51,887 nt of DNA from assembly GCA_003669605.1 (NCBI GenBank), contig QWOP01000028.1, positions 1 through 51,887 on the forward strand. The letters are read 5' to 3'. Below are positions 8,264-15,592 of this stretch, in pieces; position 1 is the stretch's first letter, and every line of letters begins with the position of its first letter. The position numbers and the translations under genes are program-made. Below the pieces are notes generated by a model that was not told where the DNA came from, searched no databases, and worked only from the letters and a program-made list of their open reading frames with translations. Source of the DNA: Planctomycetota bacterium. Lineage in GTDB: Bacteria > Planctomycetota > Planctomycetia > Pirellulales > UBA1268.

Positions 8264-10954
8264 TCAGTCGCAGTACAAAAAGCGGTTTGATGCCAACAGC
8301 ACCTGGCAAAGACTGGCGAGGGCATCGAGTTGGGGATCGGGTGCAAGTGGAGTGGGCTGGCCTTCCTGCGGGGGGGCAGGTGGCACCGCAGCGAGTCGGG
8401 CGCGGAGTTCCTCCCCCTGTTCGGCCAAATACGCAAGCGCGAGATCGAGATCGCCAGCCGACGGCGTCCGGCTGAAGAGAATCTTCCAAGCCCGGCTCAC
8501 CTGGTCGCGGACGTCGCCCGGAGCCTCGCGCCGCAGCCGTTCGGCCAGCGCCCGGGCACTGGCAAGGACGAAGGTGTCGTTGAGCATCAGCAGCGATTGG
8601 GGGGCGACGGTCGTGGTCCGGCGGAGTTCGCAGTTGGGTTTCATTTCCGGCAGGTCGAAGGTCTCGAGGACCGTGACTGGTTCGGTGCGCCGCGACTGGA
8701 TGTAGAGCGAGCGGCGGAAGTCGTCCCCTCCCAGGCTCACCACCTTGACGACGTCGCCGTTGGCATCCTTCTCCTCCCGTCCGACGACGATCCTTCCGAG
8801 CGGATCCTTGGCGATCCCGACAGGCACTCCGCCCCCAACAGCGATCAGGCGCCCCGCTGCCGCCAGAGACGAATCGCGGAAACTCTCCGCGTCGAGCCGG
8901 TGGGGTAAGAACCGTCCGAGGAGGCGATTGTCGGGATCGGCGGCGCGGGCGGCGTCATTGACTCCCCCCTGCCTGTAGACGGCGCTGGAGACGATCAGCC
9001 GGTGGATGCTCTTGAGCTTCCAGCCCCCTTCCATAAAGGTCGCGGCGATCCAGTCGAGCAACTCTGGGTGGCTGGGACGCTCGCCGAGCCGGCCGAAATC
9101 GCCCGGAGTGGCGACGAGACCGCGGCCAAAATGCCCCAACCAAAAGCGGTTGACGAGGACGCGGGCGACGAGTGGATGACGGCCGCTGGTGAGCCAGCGT
9201 GCGTAGGCCAACCGCCTGCCGCTCGATCCCGACGGCACCTCCGCCGCAACGAAAGGTTCGATCCCCTCCCCCGGCGGCCCCGCCACCGACAGCACGGAGA
9301 GTTCCCCCGGTGTCAGGATGTGTTTCGGCTGTTCGTGATCGCCACGGTGGAGGAGTTTTGTTTCGGGGACACGCCCCTTCACTTCCACCGCCGCCATCAG
9401 AAAGCCTTCGGCGGGCTTCGTGGCCCGGAGCTTTGTCGCCTCGGCCCGCTTGTCGTTGACCTGCTTTTCCTTGGCTGGGTCGTAGAGGTCGAGCGAGTAG
9501 GTGGCAAGCGCCGCTGGATACTTGCGGATCAGCGCCTTCTGGTCGTCGCTGCGCTCTCCATCGGGGGTGTCTCTGGCCTTGCGGTAGGCGTCGCGGACAT
9601 CCTCCGGGAGCTTGACGATTTCTCTCTCAAAGATCTCGTCGAGAAATGTCTTCCGCATCGAGTTTGCTTCGGCGTCGATCGTCGCCGCCTGAGCCTCGAT
9701 CAGCCCGGCAGCGGCACGCTCATCAGGCGTGAAGAGGGAATAGAGGCGGGCCGCGGGAGCACGCCACTGCTCCCAGTCGTAGACCGGATCGAAGATCGCC
9801 CGCAGCCGGAAATAATCAGCCTGCGAGACAGGGTCGTAGCGATGGTCGTGGCACTGGGCACAGGCCACCGTGAGGCCAAGGAGGGCCGATGTTGTCACCT
9901 TGATCTGCTCGGCGATCACCTGATTGCGGGCCAAGTTCTGATCGGGCACCGCGTCGCCAGTGCCGTCGGGCGCCATCCGCAGGAAAGCGGTGGCGATCAG
10001 TTGATCGCGGCGAGTGGGGTCGTTGACTGCTTCGGCGGTGGCGTCCTGCGTGACGCCTGCCAACTCGTCGCCGGCGAGTTGTGCTTGGATGAAGCGGTCC
10101 CAGGGGAGATCGTCGCTCAGGCTTTTGACCACCCAGTCGCGGTACCGCCAGGCATGGGGGCGGAGCGAATCGGCTTCTGAAAAACCGTTGGAATCAGAGT
10201 AGCCGGCGACATCGAGCCAAGCCCTCGCCTGCCGCTCGCCGTAGGCGGGGCTTGCGAGCAAGCGCTCGACGACTTTTTCATAGGCATTCCCCGAGGCGTC
10301 GGCGACGAAGGCATCGACCTCCTCTGGTGTCGGAATGATGCCGGTGAGATCGAGGGTCAGGCGGCGGATGAGCGCTGCCCGGTCGGCCTCGGGAGCGAGT
10401 GTCAGTTGCTGGGGGGCGAGCCCGGCGAGGATGAATGCGTCGATCGGCGTCCGCGCCACGGCGGGGCCCGCGACGACGGGCACTGTCGGCTTGACGATCG
10501 GCTTGAACGACCACCATGCCCGGTCCTCGTCGCTGAGATAAGGCCCCGGTGGGATCGACTCGGGCTCTGGGTGGAGCGCCTGGGCGCCGGCCGCGACCCA
10601 GCGCTCGATGACGGCCAACTCCTCCGCTGAAACCTTTTTGCCGGTTTTCGGCATCTCTCCGGAGCGGATGACGCGGAGAAGTTCGCCGCTGGCCGTATCG
10701 CCTGGCACGAGGAGCGGGCCATACCCCTCCGCGTCACGGTCGAGAAACCGGCGGAGGCGGAGATCGACTCCCCCTTCCACCGGATCCTCTTCCCCGTGGC
10801 AGAGGGTGCAGTGAATTTGAAGGATCGGGCGGACGTCTCTTTCCCAGGTCGGAGCCGGGTCGTCGCCGCGCAGGGGCGCCAGCGGCATCAGGACAAGGAG
10901 TGCCCCGCCGAGCAATGATCGAACGACTGCCAAAAGAGAATGTGTCCGCCCCAT
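8264..10954 (-). CDS. PSCyt1-DUF1549-DUF1553 surface cytochrome
   Basis: An 896-residue secreted protein when started at the ATG at 10954 (signal ending near 'LAPLRGDD'); a TTG at 10978 would add eight residues. PSCyt1 haem motif CTLCH lies at residues 49-53, and 'GEMPKTGKKVSAEELAVIERWVAAGA' closes that domain. DUF1549 follows, with 'TPIDAFILAGL', 'DLTGIIPTPEEVDAFVAD' and the second haem motif 'ACAQCHDHRYDP'. DUF1553 ends the protein with 'ARVLVNRFWLGHFGRGLVATPGDFG', 'HRLIVSSAVYRQ' and 'RRTTTVAPQSLLMLND'. Unlike the other two copies here, the linker between the DUFs holds no discoidin or LamG module. DUF1501 follows after 8 bp, forming one operon. Confidence 0.94.
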   Translation of the reverse strand: MGRTHSLLAVVRSLLGGALLVLMPLAPLRGDDPAPTWERDVRPILQIHCTLCHGEEDPVEGGVDLRLRRFLDRDAEGYGPLLVPGDTASGELLRVIRSGEMPKTGKKVSAEELAVIERWVAAGAQALHPEPESIPPGPYLSDEDRAWWSFKPIVKPTVPVVAGPAVARTPIDAFILAGLAPQQLTLAPEADRAALIRRLTLDLTGIIPTPEEVDAFVADASGNAYEKVVERLLASPAYGERQARAWLDVAGYSDSNGFSEADSLRPHAWRYRDWVVKSLSDDLPWDRFIQAQLAGDELAGVTQDATAEAVNDPTRRDQLIATAFLRMAPDGTGDAVPDQNLARNQVIAEQIKVTTSALLGLTVACAQCHDHRYDPVSQADYFRLRAIFDPVYDWEQWRAPAARLYSLFTPDERAAAGLIEAQAATIDAEANSMRKTFLDEIFEREIVKLPEDVRDAYRKARDTPDGERSDDQKALIRKYPAALATYSLDLYDPAKEKQVNDKRAEATKLRATKPAEGFLMAAVEVKGRVPETKLLHRGDHEQPKHILTPGELSVLSVAGPPGEGIEPFVAAEVPSGSSGRRLAYARWLTSGRHPLVARVLVNRFWLGHFGRGLVATPGDFGRLGERPSHPELLDWIAATFMEGGWKLKSIHRLIVSSAVYRQGGVNDAARAADPDNRLLGRFLPHRLDAESFRDSSLAAAGRLIAVGGGVPVGIAKDPLGRIVVGREEKDANGDVVKVVSLGGDDFRRSLYIQSRRTEPVTVLETFDLPEMKPNCELRRTTTVAPQSLLMLNDTFVLASARALAERLRREAPGDVRDQVSRAWKILFSRTPSAGDLDLALAYLAEQGEELRARLAAVPPAPPQEGQPTPLAPDPQLDALASLCQVLLASNRFLYCD

Positions 10955-11114
10955 AACGCTCCCCGCTGACCGGCGCAAACGGATCGACCGGCGCCGGCCT
11001 ACATTGTACCAAGATCGGCATCGATCCTAGTTCGGTCACCGCCAGCAGAACGGTAGACGTAGACTTGGCTTGTCAGGATCGGGGCCTGTTGATTCAGAGC
11101 AAGGCAGAACGAGG

Positions 11115-11350
11115 GTGCTTGAAAAGATCACGTTGACCAATTTTGTGTCGTTTGTCTCCGGGGCACACGAATTGGTCCTCCGTCCGCTCAGTGTGCTCAG
11201 TGTGCTCAGTGTGCTCAGTGTGCTCAGTGTGCTCAGTGTGCTCAGTGTGCTCATCGGTCCAAATGATTCCGAAAAATCGAACCTCGTAGAGGCATTTTCA
11301 GTTCTCCGCTCCGTGCCCCGTGATCTCCCCCTTCGCAAACGCCGCGGCGC
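11115..11350 (+). pseudogene. Relic of an AAA (RecF/OLD-like) predicted ATPase with 9-bp repeat expansion
   Basis: A GTG at 11115 opens a frame that reads like the N-terminus of the 'predicted ATPase' AAA family: 'LEKITLTNFVSF', then 'LRPLSV' and 'LIGPN', then 'KSNLVEAFSVLRSVPRDLPL'. Seven tandem LSV units sit between 'RP' and 'LIGPN' where family members have one. The Walker A loop reads GPNDSEKSN instead of GPNGSGKSN; both changed glycines fit single G-to-A transitions. Similarity stops near 11350 at 'RRG', where the frame runs into the opposite-strand EF-hand gene. Bases around 11110-11165 are less GC-rich than the neighbours, which hints at transfer. It is a truncated, non-functional remnant. 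Confidence 0.75.
11187..11253 (+). repeat. 9-bp tandem repeat (CTCAGTGTG) x 7 plus partial copy
   Basis: Seven perfect copies of CTCAGTGTG span 11187-11249, followed by a partial CTCA. The unit length is a multiple of three, so the reading frame is kept and each copy adds Leu-Ser-Val. Perfect identity of all units means expansion by slippage was recent. Confidence 0.97.
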
Positions 11351-11353
11351 TCA

Positions 11354-12097
11354 TCACGGGTTGTCGCCTCTGGCCGCGTCGTCGAGAGCCTCGGCACGCT
11401 TCTTGAGATCGGCTTTGGCGGCCGCACGCTCCTGGTCGCTCAAGACGCCGTCGCCGTCGGCATCGAAGCGGTCAAGCATCTCTTTCTTTGTCGCCTCGTC
11501 AGCCTGCTTTCGCCGGGGCTGTGGGGCGGTCGGCTTAGGGGCCGCGTCGTCGCCAGACATCCCCTGAAGAATCCGCTTGGAAAGTTCATGGCGGGCGGTT
11601 TTCATTTCGTTGCTGTCGAGGGTGCCGTCGGCGTTGGCATCGAAGCGGCGGTAGACCATGCCAAGAATGGTGTTCTTCACCATCGGACCGTTCTGTTCCA
11701 TTTGCTTCATCGTCTCGTCAAAAGCCGCCTTCCGCTCGGTCTCGTCGAGAGTACCGCTGGAGTCGGCATCAAACTTCCCGAGCATAAACTGCTTGAGCTG
11801 CGCCTGGACCTCTCCCCCCTTCTTCTTGAGCGAGTTCATCGCTTCTGCCTGTTCGGCGTCGTCGAGCCGGCCGTCGCCATTCTTGTCGAAGCGCTTCATC
11901 GCCTCCTCCTTGAGGCGCTCGGCGGCCTTACCAAAGAGGCCGCCGAGCCCCTTGCGCGGCGGCTCCTCGGCAGTCTGGACGGGGGCCTGAGCGGGGTCTT
12001 GGGCGGAGGTCTGGAGTGGGACGCCGATCGTCACCAGCGTCAGCGTCGACGCGACGACAGCGTGGACGACAGCTGCCTGGCGGTGGAAGCGTGCCAT
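11354..12097 (-). CDS. Secreted four-EF-hand protein
   Basis: A 247-residue exported protein. The ATG at 12097 gives a signal peptide ending near 'PLQTSAQD' (residue about 33); the longer frame to 12295 is not supported. Four canonical EF-hand loops are visible: DKNGDGRLDDAE (about 71-82), DADSSGTLDETE (110-121), DANADGTLDSNE (153-164) and DADGDGVLSDQE (212-223). All keep acidic residues at positions 1, 3, 5 and 12, except that Ser or Asn replaces the acid at some inner positions, so calcium binding is likely. Between loops the sequence is helical and Lys/Met-rich. Calcium-binding exported EF-hand proteins are common in planctomycetes; partner and role are unknown. It stands between two relics. 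Confidence 0.88.
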   Translation of the reverse strand: MARFHRQAAVVHAVVASTLTLVTIGVPLQTSAQDPAQAPVQTAEEPPRKGLGGLFGKAAERLKEEAMKRFDKNGDGRLDDAEQAEAMNSLKKKGGEVQAQLKQFMLGKFDADSSGTLDETERKAAFDETMKQMEQNGPMVKNTILGMVYRRFDANADGTLDSNEMKTARHELSKRILQGMSGDDAAPKPTAPQPRRKQADEATKKEMLDRFDADGDGVLSDQERAAAKADLKKRAEALDDAARGDNP

Positions 12098-12198
12098 GGT
12101 GAGGTTTTCCGGAAATAGGATATGGAGATGTCTGCTTTTTAAGCCTACCTGTCCGGGCGCCGTTCGGACACAGCGGTAACGGCTCTGGAACGCCGCGT

Positions 12199-12410
12199 GT
12201 GTTGCCAGGGGCCGAGGGGGTCTCGCTCGGCCGACTGGGGGACCGCCACGACTTGAAGGGGAGGCTCGATCGGCTGCGGCGCGACGTCGACTCAAGCGGG
12301 ATCCTCGAATCGATGGACGCGTTCCAGTCCGAGGCGTATGCGCTTGTCACCAGCGACGCAGCCCGGAAGGCATTCGATGTGGCGAGCGAAGCGGACACTC
12401 GAATTGTTCT
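12199..12410 (+). pseudogene. Relic of a DUF1501 gene
   Basis: A single frame of about 70 codons reads 'VSLGRLGDRHDLKGRLDRLRR', 'DVDSSGILESMDAFQSEAYAL' and 'VTSDAARKAFDVASEADTR'. This is the mid-region of planctomycete DUF1501 proteins, where family members read 'LGRLGDRRALL', then 'LDRLRRDVD.SG', then 'MDAF....F.LVTS..AR.AFDL..E'. Neither the N-terminal signal and metal-site blocks nor the C-terminal half is present on either side, and the frame leaves the family after about 12410. It is a decayed fragment, not a gene. The intact genes of this type in the window are all on the minus strand; this relic is on the plus strand. Confidence 0.7.
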
Positions 12411-12580
12411 AATGCGACGATCAATGCCTTGCCGGGGTGGCTTCGGATTGGTTCCGGGGCGGCTTTGGGGTGGCTGGGCAAGGAGGGTAGCGGCTGCAAT
12501 GTCGTCCCAACCGGAAAAGTCGAGCCGACCGTCCTGGTTGCCCGATGAATTGAGTGGCGACGCCACCATTGACCCGGGGG

Positions 12581-14266
12581 ATGCTCCATCCCGTGGGGCC
12601 GCCGCCGGGAAAAAAGCCACCAGTGACTCGATCTGCGCTGCTCCTGGGAATGTTCTGCTGCCTTGTGCAGTTGGCATGGAGCTGCGCTGGAGCCAGAGGG
12701 CAGGACAATCCCAATGCCCCCTCGCGCGGCCAGATCCTTGAGTTTCCGGCGTTGGGGCCGATCCCTGGTGGTGGCACGTCCACCTTCGGGCCGGGGCCCG
12801 GTGCCTTTGATGCCGGAGGGCTGGAGAATGCCGGCGTGGGGATCATCGGAGGCCGGCGGCGAGCGGGCCGACTGCCGCGGGCTGGCCGACCAGCATCGCG
12901 TCTGGCGAGCATGGAGACCCCCCGCGGCATGCAACTGCCGGAGCCGATTGCCACCCCGGGCAAGCCTGGTCGGCAACTCGCGATCGGTACCTCGGCGCTC
13001 GACCGACAACTGGCGGATGACCAGGGGCCGGCCAACGGGCTTTCCCTCGATGCGGCGATCGAGAAGATGATGAGCGACAACCTCGACATCCGTGCCCTGC
13101 GGCACGAACTGACGCAGGCCGACGCCGACATCCTCACCGCGGGGCTCCGCACCAATCCCCTGATCTATCTCGACAGCCAATTCATCCCCTACGGCTCCTT
13201 CAGCGACCGGAATCCGGGCGGGCCGGGGCAGTACGACGTCAACATCACCTACCCTCTCGACGTCTCGCGGAAGCGCCAGGCGCGGACGGTCGTGGCCCGG
13301 ATGGCGAAGACGGCACTGGAGGCACAGTTCCAGGATGTCGTCCGCCGGCAGATCGACAACGTCAACCGGGCGTTTGTCAGCCTCCAGGCGGCGCGGATCG
13401 ACCACCTCGCCGCGGCAGCAGCGGTCCGTCAGGCGGAGGCGCTGCTGGCGGAGGAGCAGGCCGAGGCGGCGGAACTGCCCGGCTCGGACGTCGCCGGACG
13501 CCGCAAGGCGATCGATTTGCAGCGGGAGTTGCTCTTCGCGCTGGAGAAGGCGCGCAGCGTGGCCTTCGATGCCTCCGAAGCGTTCGAAGACTCCCAGGAA
13601 ACGCTGGCGATCCTGCTCAATGTCCCACCCGAGCAGACGGCATCGCTCATGCCCCGCGGCGGTCTGCGCCCCGCGGCGCCCCCGGCCCCATCGGTCGAGG
13701 AGATGGTGACGCTCGCCAGCGGGTGCCGGCCCGATGTCCGCGCGGTGCGGCTGGGAATCGACCGGGCCCGCGCCGAGGTGGGCCTGCAGCGGGCCAATCG
13801 GATTGACGACGTCTACCTCTTCTACGACCCGATCACGATCCAGGACAATTCGCCCTACCATCAACCCAGCGCCCAGTCGTGGGCCGTCGGCCTGACCTTC
13901 TCGCTGCCGGTTTTCAACCGCAACCAGGGCAACATCGCCCGTGCCCAGAGCAACGTCGCCCAGACCCGCGTCGAACTGGAATCGATGGAACGCCGTGTGG
14001 CTTCCGAGGTTCGACTGGCAGAGCGCGAGTATCAGTACTCGAAGCGGTCGCTTGAGCGGATCGAGCGGATCCTCCTGCCGCAGGCGGAGGAGCGTCTCCA
14101 GGATGCCGCCCAGAACTTCGACTCCGGAGCGATGGGAGTCGAAGATTTCCAGGAACACCTCGAAGAGGCTGCGATGGTGTTGCAGAGCCACCGCGAGGCG
14201 GTGGTCCGCCACCGCCGGAGCATGCTCGATATCAACACGGCGGTGGGGATGCGGCTGCTCCCTTGA
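12581..14266 (+). CDS. TolC family outer-membrane efflux protein (CzcC-like)
   Basis: A 561-residue outer-membrane channel protein. The ATG at 12581 is followed by a Sec signal ('SALLLGMFCCLVQLAWSCAGARG'); a GTG at 12554 is possible but adds nothing recognisable. A Pro/Gly-rich N-terminal extension of about 130 residues precedes two OEP repeats of alternating long coiled-coil helices and short beta pairs. Repeat 1 runs about 145-330 ('LSLDAAIEKMMSDNLDIRALRHELTQADADI') and repeat 2 about 350-560 ('WAVGLTFSLPVFNRNQGNIARAQSNVAQTRVEL'). The form is closest to CzcC/CusC-type metal-efflux channels. No inner-membrane pump or adaptor gene is adjacent, so the substrate cannot be inferred. It is divergent from the EF-hand gene. 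Confidence 0.88.
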   Translation: MLHPVGPPPGKKPPVTRSALLLGMFCCLVQLAWSCAGARGQDNPNAPSRGQILEFPALGPIPGGGTSTFGPGPGAFDAGGLENAGVGIIGGRRRAGRLPRAGRPASRLASMETPRGMQLPEPIATPGKPGRQLAIGTSALDRQLADDQGPANGLSLDAAIEKMMSDNLDIRALRHELTQADADILTAGLRTNPLIYLDSQFIPYGSFSDRNPGGPGQYDVNITYPLDVSRKRQARTVVARMAKTALEAQFQDVVRRQIDNVNRAFVSLQAARIDHLAAAAAVRQAEALLAEEQAEAAELPGSDVAGRRKAIDLQRELLFALEKARSVAFDASEAFEDSQETLAILLNVPPEQTASLMPRGGLRPAAPPAPSVEEMVTLASGCRPDVRAVRLGIDRARAEVGLQRANRIDDVYLFYDPITIQDNSPYHQPSAQSWAVGLTFSLPVFNRNQGNIARAQSNVAQTRVELESMERRVASEVRLAEREYQYSKRSLERIERILLPQAEERLQDAAQNFDSGAMGVEDFQEHLEEAAMVLQSHREAVVRHRRSMLDINTAVGMRLLP

Positions 14267-14346
14267 GAGCCACGGCTCCGCACTCAAGGCGACCTTGTGC
14301 AATTCGCCCCTTGCCGAGAGAGGTCGTCGACCCGCCGGGCATGCTG

Positions 14347-14874
14347 TCACTTCTTTTTGGCGTTCTTCCGCCAATCCCAGGGGGGGACCGGCTGAGTGTC
14401 TTGCCACAGTCCCCGATGCGCTGCCCGGGCTTCAACCTCGGCCTGCCCCATCCGCTTGTTCTTGTCGTATTGCGTGTAGTGCCACGCCATCCCCCCTTCG
14501 AGCAAGGCAAGGTTGACGTCCTTCTTGCCCACGACGACGTGCCCTACTGTTCTGCCATACCTGTCTTTGGTCTTGGGGTACAGCAGCACATCCTTGCCGA
14601 AGACCATATCGGAGAGGGCTTTCTTGGCTGCCTGGCCGTACGGCTGCTTGAGTTCCGGGGCGTCGATGGCGTCGAGGCGGATCTTGACCTGCTCATTGTT
14701 GGCATTCAGGCCGGTGATCGTGTCGCCATCATGAACGGAGACGACCTTGAGGTGAAACCTCTTGCTGACAGCCTTTTCGCTGACCCCCTCTGGAATCGTC
14801 TCCGTGGCGGGCTGGGCGGCACTCGGGCTCGCTGTCCAGATCATCGCCACCACCACCAGCAGGGCCGTCCACAA
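14347..14874 (-). CDS. Secreted thermonuclease (SNase family)
   Basis: A 175-residue staphylococcal-nuclease homologue. A TTG at 14874 gives a signal peptide ending near 'SPSAAQ'; no ATG opens the same reading frame with a signal. Catalytic positions are kept: Asp51 in 'HDGDTI', Arg66 in 'IRLDAIDAPE', Asp71 and Glu74 there, and Arg108 in 'DRYGRTVG'. These correspond to Asp21, Arg35, Asp40, Glu43 and Arg87 of the S. aureus enzyme. The protein should cut DNA or RNA outside the cytoplasm in a Ca2+-dependent manner. It converges with the TolC gene (80 bp apart). The non-ATG start leaves the exact N-terminus uncertain. Confidence 0.88.
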   Translation of the reverse strand: MWTALLVVVAMIWTASPSAAQPATETIPEGVSEKAVSKRFHLKVVSVHDGDTITGLNANNEQVKIRLDAIDAPELKQPYGQAAKKALSDMVFGKDVLLYPKTKDRYGRTVGHVVVGKKDVNLALLEGGMAWHYTQYDKNKRMGQAEVEARAAHRGLWQDTQPVPPWDWRKNAKKK

Positions 14875-15592
14875 AGCGGTCGAGCGCAGGCCCGCGGGAA
14901 TCTCCCCCAGGTGGCGATCGATGCGTGTCAGCCCGGCACGCTAGGGATCGCCGCTCTGGTGGTCAACTTGCTGCTGATGGCAAAACGCCCTGTTTATTCC
15001 GGCTCTTCAACAGAATCTGGTGGGAACATGGCCCGCGAGGATGGGCCACTGCCCCGATTCGCAAAGACGCTCGCGCGCAAGCACGAAGCCTCGGCCGTCG
15101 GTTGGTGGCCCGAGGGCATCGGTCAGTGAAGAACACTGTAGCGACTTTCGTGCGTTGCGAAGTCGGATCGATCAAATGCCGACCAGGCCCAAACTACCCG
15201 GCTCCCTGCATCAACGGATGGCAGGGAGAGGAAAGCGACCAGCGGCACGACTGACCGGCATCGGTATTGATCGTCTCGACCGCGAATCCCAGCGGCGGCC
15301 GGCGACGACGCGACCATGCAGGTCTTCCCGGGTGCGGAGGAAGTCGACGCTCAGAGGCTTGTGTCGGTGTGTGTCAATGCGAGTGGATGGCGGTCGCCCT
15401 TTCCAGGAGCCGTCAGCCGTTCGCGCATCAACCGAAAAACGGCTTCACACCCCGCAATAAAGCGCACGACTGACACCCCGCGGCGGGGTAGCCGATCCTG
15501 GCAATGTTTGCCACCGGGAGTGGGGGAGTGTATCGTCGATTCCGCTCTCCCGTATTCCCACCATCAGCGTGCTTTCACCCGGAGTTTTTCGC
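14875..15592. other. 718-bp stretch without a recognisable gene
   Basis: No frame here shows a protein family I can recognise; the open frames are short and have shadow-like composition. Two inverted repeats stand out. CGACTTTCG (15142-15150) and CGAAGTCG (15158-15165) form a stem with a one-base bulge. ACCCCG (15475-15480) and CGGGGT (15484-15489) form a tight six-base stem with a 3-base loop about 105 bp before the cyclase ATG. Neither is followed by a T-run, so they are not typical Rho-independent terminators. The interval probably holds the promoter of the cyclase operon. Confidence 0.45.

Noticed and set aside
11187..11253. Possible CRISPR-like array
   Set aside because: Units are only 9 bp and adjoin without spacers, so this is a slippage repeat.
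11036..11338. Minus-strand frame with Ser-Thr-Leu repeats
   Set aside because: It is the reverse reading of the 9-bp repeat array; the plus strand shows a real ATPase motif.
12470..12560. EF-hand-like 'NQDGRLDFSG' on the minus strand
   Set aside because: It is one isolated loop in a frame without other family features; most likely chance.
12347..14407. Long minus-strand open frame (686 residues) opposite the TolC gene
   Set aside because: It is a shadow of the high-GC TolC gene: no recognisable domain, and composition follows the complementary codons.
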